Shown: in pieces, positions 61,948 through 64,000 of the stretch
Numbering within the stretch: the first letter of the stretch is position 1
Layout of the letters: every line of letters starts with the position of its first letter
NCBI GenBank assembly: GCA_002110485.1
Contig: MOWL01000067.1
Location: 496,001 to 560,000 of the forward strand
Reading direction: 5' to 3'
Source: Emergomyces orientalis
Lineage: Eukaryota > Ascomycota > Eurotiomycetes > Onygenales > Ajellomycetaceae
Length of the DNA: 64,000 nucleotides
Made by a program: the position numbers and the translations under genes
The notes under the pieces: model-generated
The model's input: only the letters and a program-made list of their open reading frames with translations
Database searches by the model: none
Told to the model about the DNA's origin: nothing

Positions 61948-64000
61948 ATGGCGGATCCATCCCGCCCCCCACGTATGAACACCCGGTCGCAGTCCCGCAT
62001 TGAGCCCACGGGCTCGGGGATTGGCGACGACCTTCCACACCGTTCCTCGTCTGCTCGCGGCCGGCTCCCAGGGGCCTTCGAGAGCTCCGTTAACGAACCC
62101 CCCGTTACACCACATCACCCTGATACCGGCCTAAACACGGCACCAACGACCGTGAGGCCGGCCCGATCCACCCGACGTCTCGTCGAGCCTGAAAGGCACA
62201 CCGAGAGCGCCGATGAAGACGAGGGCGAAAACACCCCAGCATCTCAGGCCCCCATCCCTCATTCAGACCCCTATTCAGTTCGCCGTTTAGAGTATGAAAC
62301 AGAGCGTGAGAAACGCAAGGGATTGGAGCTGCAGCTCCGCATAGAGGAGCTCCGAACTCGAGCAGCAGAGGTCACAGCAGCTGCAGCAGCCGCCGCACCA
62401 TCCTCTGCACCCAACCCGACGACTCGGCCCGCTCCCACATGGGATCCCGAGATTGGAACCAAGATTAGATACAATCTTTATGACCCCGATACACCCGCAG
62501 GCAAGGCAATTAATCAGTTTAGACAAGATGTGAAGAATATTGTCAAACCCAATGCCCTGACCGGCACATCGAATTATGTGTCCTGGAAGACATCAATGAC
62601 TTCAAGACTCACGGATGCGCAGTGTTGGGATATAATAGAGGAAGAGCAGGTTGAGGACCCGCTTCAGGACCCGGAATGGGCTCCTTTCTGGATGGCAAGG
62701 AATCGCTGGCTGTACGCATTCATCTCAAACTCTTTGAGTGCAGCGGTCAGACCCAGATTCATTAAAAATGACACTGAAAATAGAATAGCGTACACCCTCT
62801 GGCGCGTGATAGCTGAGGAATTTGCTACTCCCAAGACTCAACTACGGCGTGAAGCCACACTGGAGTTCATGGCATTGGGTGGCACGCAAGTAACAAATCT
62901 GCATGCATTCTTTGACAAGTTTCGTATGGTTATCTTGAAGTTAGAGCTGGAGAATGTGATCCTAGCGGATTCAGTACTGTTTGACACATTCTATTCTGCT
63001 CTTCCCAATGTGTGGCGGGACTATATTCAGAAGAAAGTAGAAGAGGAACAAACCTCCAAGTCCACGGCTGTCACATTGAATGTGCACTCGTTGATGGAAG
63101 AGATCCGTTCACGATTAGATCCTCCCAAGGATAAAAAGCCCATGCAATCGGCGAGCACGGCGGCGAACGCTGCTCAATCGGACTCGCCAAACACAAACTC
63201 GAATTCGGCCCGAGGTGCCCGTACTCAGGGCCAAAGCCGTGGTGGGGGCCGCGGAGCCGGCAACCCGCCACCCACCTGCTCTCAATGTGAGAGGGGCCAC
63301 TATGGCACATGCTGGCTGGCTAATCCCGATAAAGCTCCCGATGACTGGAGGACCTTCAATACTGCGAGGATTAAAGAATTCAGAGAGAAGAAGAATAAAG
63401 ATAAGAAGATTAATGAAAGTCAATTAGCTATAACTGATGGCTCAGAGACATTCCAAATGGCGAATCTCGCGGAGGTTATTAATATACCTGCTTGTTTCGT
63501 AGAACCTCGTAAAGACTCTCTCACTATATGGGACAGCGGCGCAGGTTGTCATATAGCCTGCAACAGATCACACTTCTCAACTTTCTATAAGATTAACGGA
63601 CCGACCGTTCAAGTGGCTAATAGAGCCATTCTCAAGGTTCAAGGCGTTGGCATAGCCTCCATACCGGCGGGGGAGAGGCTGATTGAGTTCAACCATGTGT
63701 ACTATGTACCCGGACTCTCTGCCAATCTCATTTCCGCAGGGCTCATGGAACGCCAGGGCTATTCCCGCCGTGATATGCATATTGAAGCTGGGAACTACTT
63801 CGAATTCTTGTCCCCAGCTGGCAGTGACGTGTTCTATGCCAATCTAGCTCCCAATAACGTCTACATTCTCTCCGATAACCCCCCAGTATTTGATGGAGTA
63901 ATGAATGACCCAGAATTCGGTGGAACTGCATATCTCGCAGTTCCGAAGCCGAAGACTATTTCTATAGAGTACAATCCCAATGCTGCCTCCCTCGGCCCGT
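61948..64000 (+). CDS. Copia gag-pol polyprotein, 5' part (incomplete)
   Basis: Open frame of 684 codons from an ATG in AAACCATGG context to the window end, no stop. Order: disordered Arg/Ser/Pro-rich N-terminus; Gag core from about residue 190 (NALTGTSNYVSWKTSMTSRL, FWMARNRWLYAFISNSL); Gly/Arg-rich stretch RGGGRGAG; a short zinc knuckle CSQCERGHYGTC near 448 with spacing CX2CX3HX3C, tighter than the usual CX2CX4HX4C; and the aspartic protease with IWDSGAGCHIACN near 527. Integrase and RT should follow outside the window. It differs from copia 1 by a longer N-terminus and the DSGAGCH protease loop. Confidence 0.9.
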   Translation, partial: MADPSRPPRMNTRSQSRIEPTGSGIGDDLPHRSSSARGRLPGAFESSVNEPPVTPHHPDTGLNTAPTTVRPARSTRRLVEPERHTESADEDEGENTPASQAPIPHSDPYSVRRLEYETEREKRKGLELQLRIEELRTRAAEVTAAAAAAAPSSAPNPTTRPAPTWDPEIGTKIRYNLYDPDTPAGKAINQFRQDVKNIVKPNALTGTSNYVSWKTSMTSRLTDAQCWDIIEEEQVEDPLQDPEWAPFWMARNRWLYAFISNSLSAAVRPRFIKNDTENRIAYTLWRVIAEEFATPKTQLRREATLEFMALGGTQVTNLHAFFDKFRMVILKLELENVILADSVLFDTFYSALPNVWRDYIQKKVEEEQTSKSTAVTLNVHSLMEEIRSRLDPPKDKKPMQSASTAANAAQSDSPNTNSNSARGARTQGQSRGGGRGAGNPPPTCSQCERGHYGTCWLANPDKAPDDWRTFNTARIKEFREKKNKDKKINESQLAITDGSETFQMANLAEVINIPACFVEPRKDSLTIWDSGAGCHIACNRSHFSTFYKINGPTVQVANRAILKVQGVGIASIPAGERLIEFNHVYYVPGLSANLISAGLMERQGYSRRDMHIEAGNYFEFLSPAGSDVFYANLAPNNVYILSDNPPVFDGVMNDPEFGGTAYLAVPKPKTISIEYNPNAASLGP

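Larger units (their letters stand above)
61615..64000 (+). mobile_element. Ty1/copia retrotransposon 2, left part, runs off the window
   Basis: Proposed 101-base LTR at 61615-61715 (TGTCGGACC ... CCTCCCACA, TG...CA ends), primer-binding site at 61716-61724, a leader, and an open gag-pol frame from 61948 to the window end. The element is a different family from copia 1: Gag and protease are only distantly similar. The 3' half and right LTR are outside the window. CpG content is normal and no stop is seen, so it is probably young. The LTR start is inferred from TG and size; a start at 61528 or 61508 would also begin TG. Confidence 0.8.

Noticed and set aside
1..64000. tRNA, rRNA, riboswitch or CRISPR features
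   Set aside because: Scanned by eye for TCGA-type arms, known riboswitch cores and regularly spaced repeats; nothing convincing. Short tandem repeats such as CATGCCACA at 11.5 kb lack spacers.

Overview
The window is nuclear DNA of a filamentous ascomycete. Short spliceosomal introns (about 50-190 bases, GT...AG), long intergenic spacers and the gene repertoire (homogentisate dioxygenase, a fused BioDA biotin enzyme, Mak5, Trm7, Lsb5, Kar5, mitochondrial uL6) all point that way. Gene sequences resemble Eurotiomycetes. The mix of ordinary gene blocks with transposon islands of CpG-poor, decayed DNA fits Onygenales, but the species is not identifiable from sequence alone.

Layout. Positions 0.8-11.3 kb hold a TPR protein, homogentisate 1,2-dioxygenase (four exons, minus strand), an FAD aromatic-ring monooxygenase whose first splice junction does not restore the reading frame, and an old-yellow-enzyme-type reductase. 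A gene-poor stretch of about 4.3 kb follows. From 15.6 to 27.0 kb lies a complete biotin biosynthesis cluster: bioB and the bifunctional bioDA are convergent, and bioDA and bioF are divergent. The bioDA-bioF promoter region carries an intact Ty1/copia retrotransposon (20282-25258) with identical 102-base LTRs and a 5-base target duplication.

From 27.9 to 33.6 kb is a small metabolic group: an SDR relic, an isocitrate-lyase/PEP-mutase-fold enzyme, an Unc93-like transporter and a TauD-type dioxygenase. From 34.5 to 50.3 kb is a dense housekeeping block: kar5, mitochondrial uL6, met22, lsb5, mak5, trm7 and met10.

From 50.3 kb to the end the DNA is repeat-rich. It contains copies of a short dispersed repeat, a six-cysteine secreted protein, a decayed LINE-like element ending in an AAT tract, a single-exon gene with a HExxH motif, a full-length but dead Fot1/pogo-type DNA transposon with 53-base inverted repeats and TA target duplication, and the first half of a second intact copia element that runs off the window.

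Functional links. BioF, BioDA and BioB together convert pimeloyl-CoA to biotin. BioF ends in CRL, a peroxisomal targeting-like tripeptide, and BioB has a mitochondrial-type leader, so the pathway probably spans two organelles. Met22 and Met10 both serve sulfate assimilation, but unrelated genes separate them. The decayed LINE and Fot1 copies are strongly CpG-depleted while both copia elements keep many CpGs, so there are at least two ages of transposon activity.

No CRISPR, tRNA, rRNA or riboswitch was recognised. Exon boundaries were worked out by hand from frame, GT/AG signals and family similarity. All family assignments are from recognition, without database searches.
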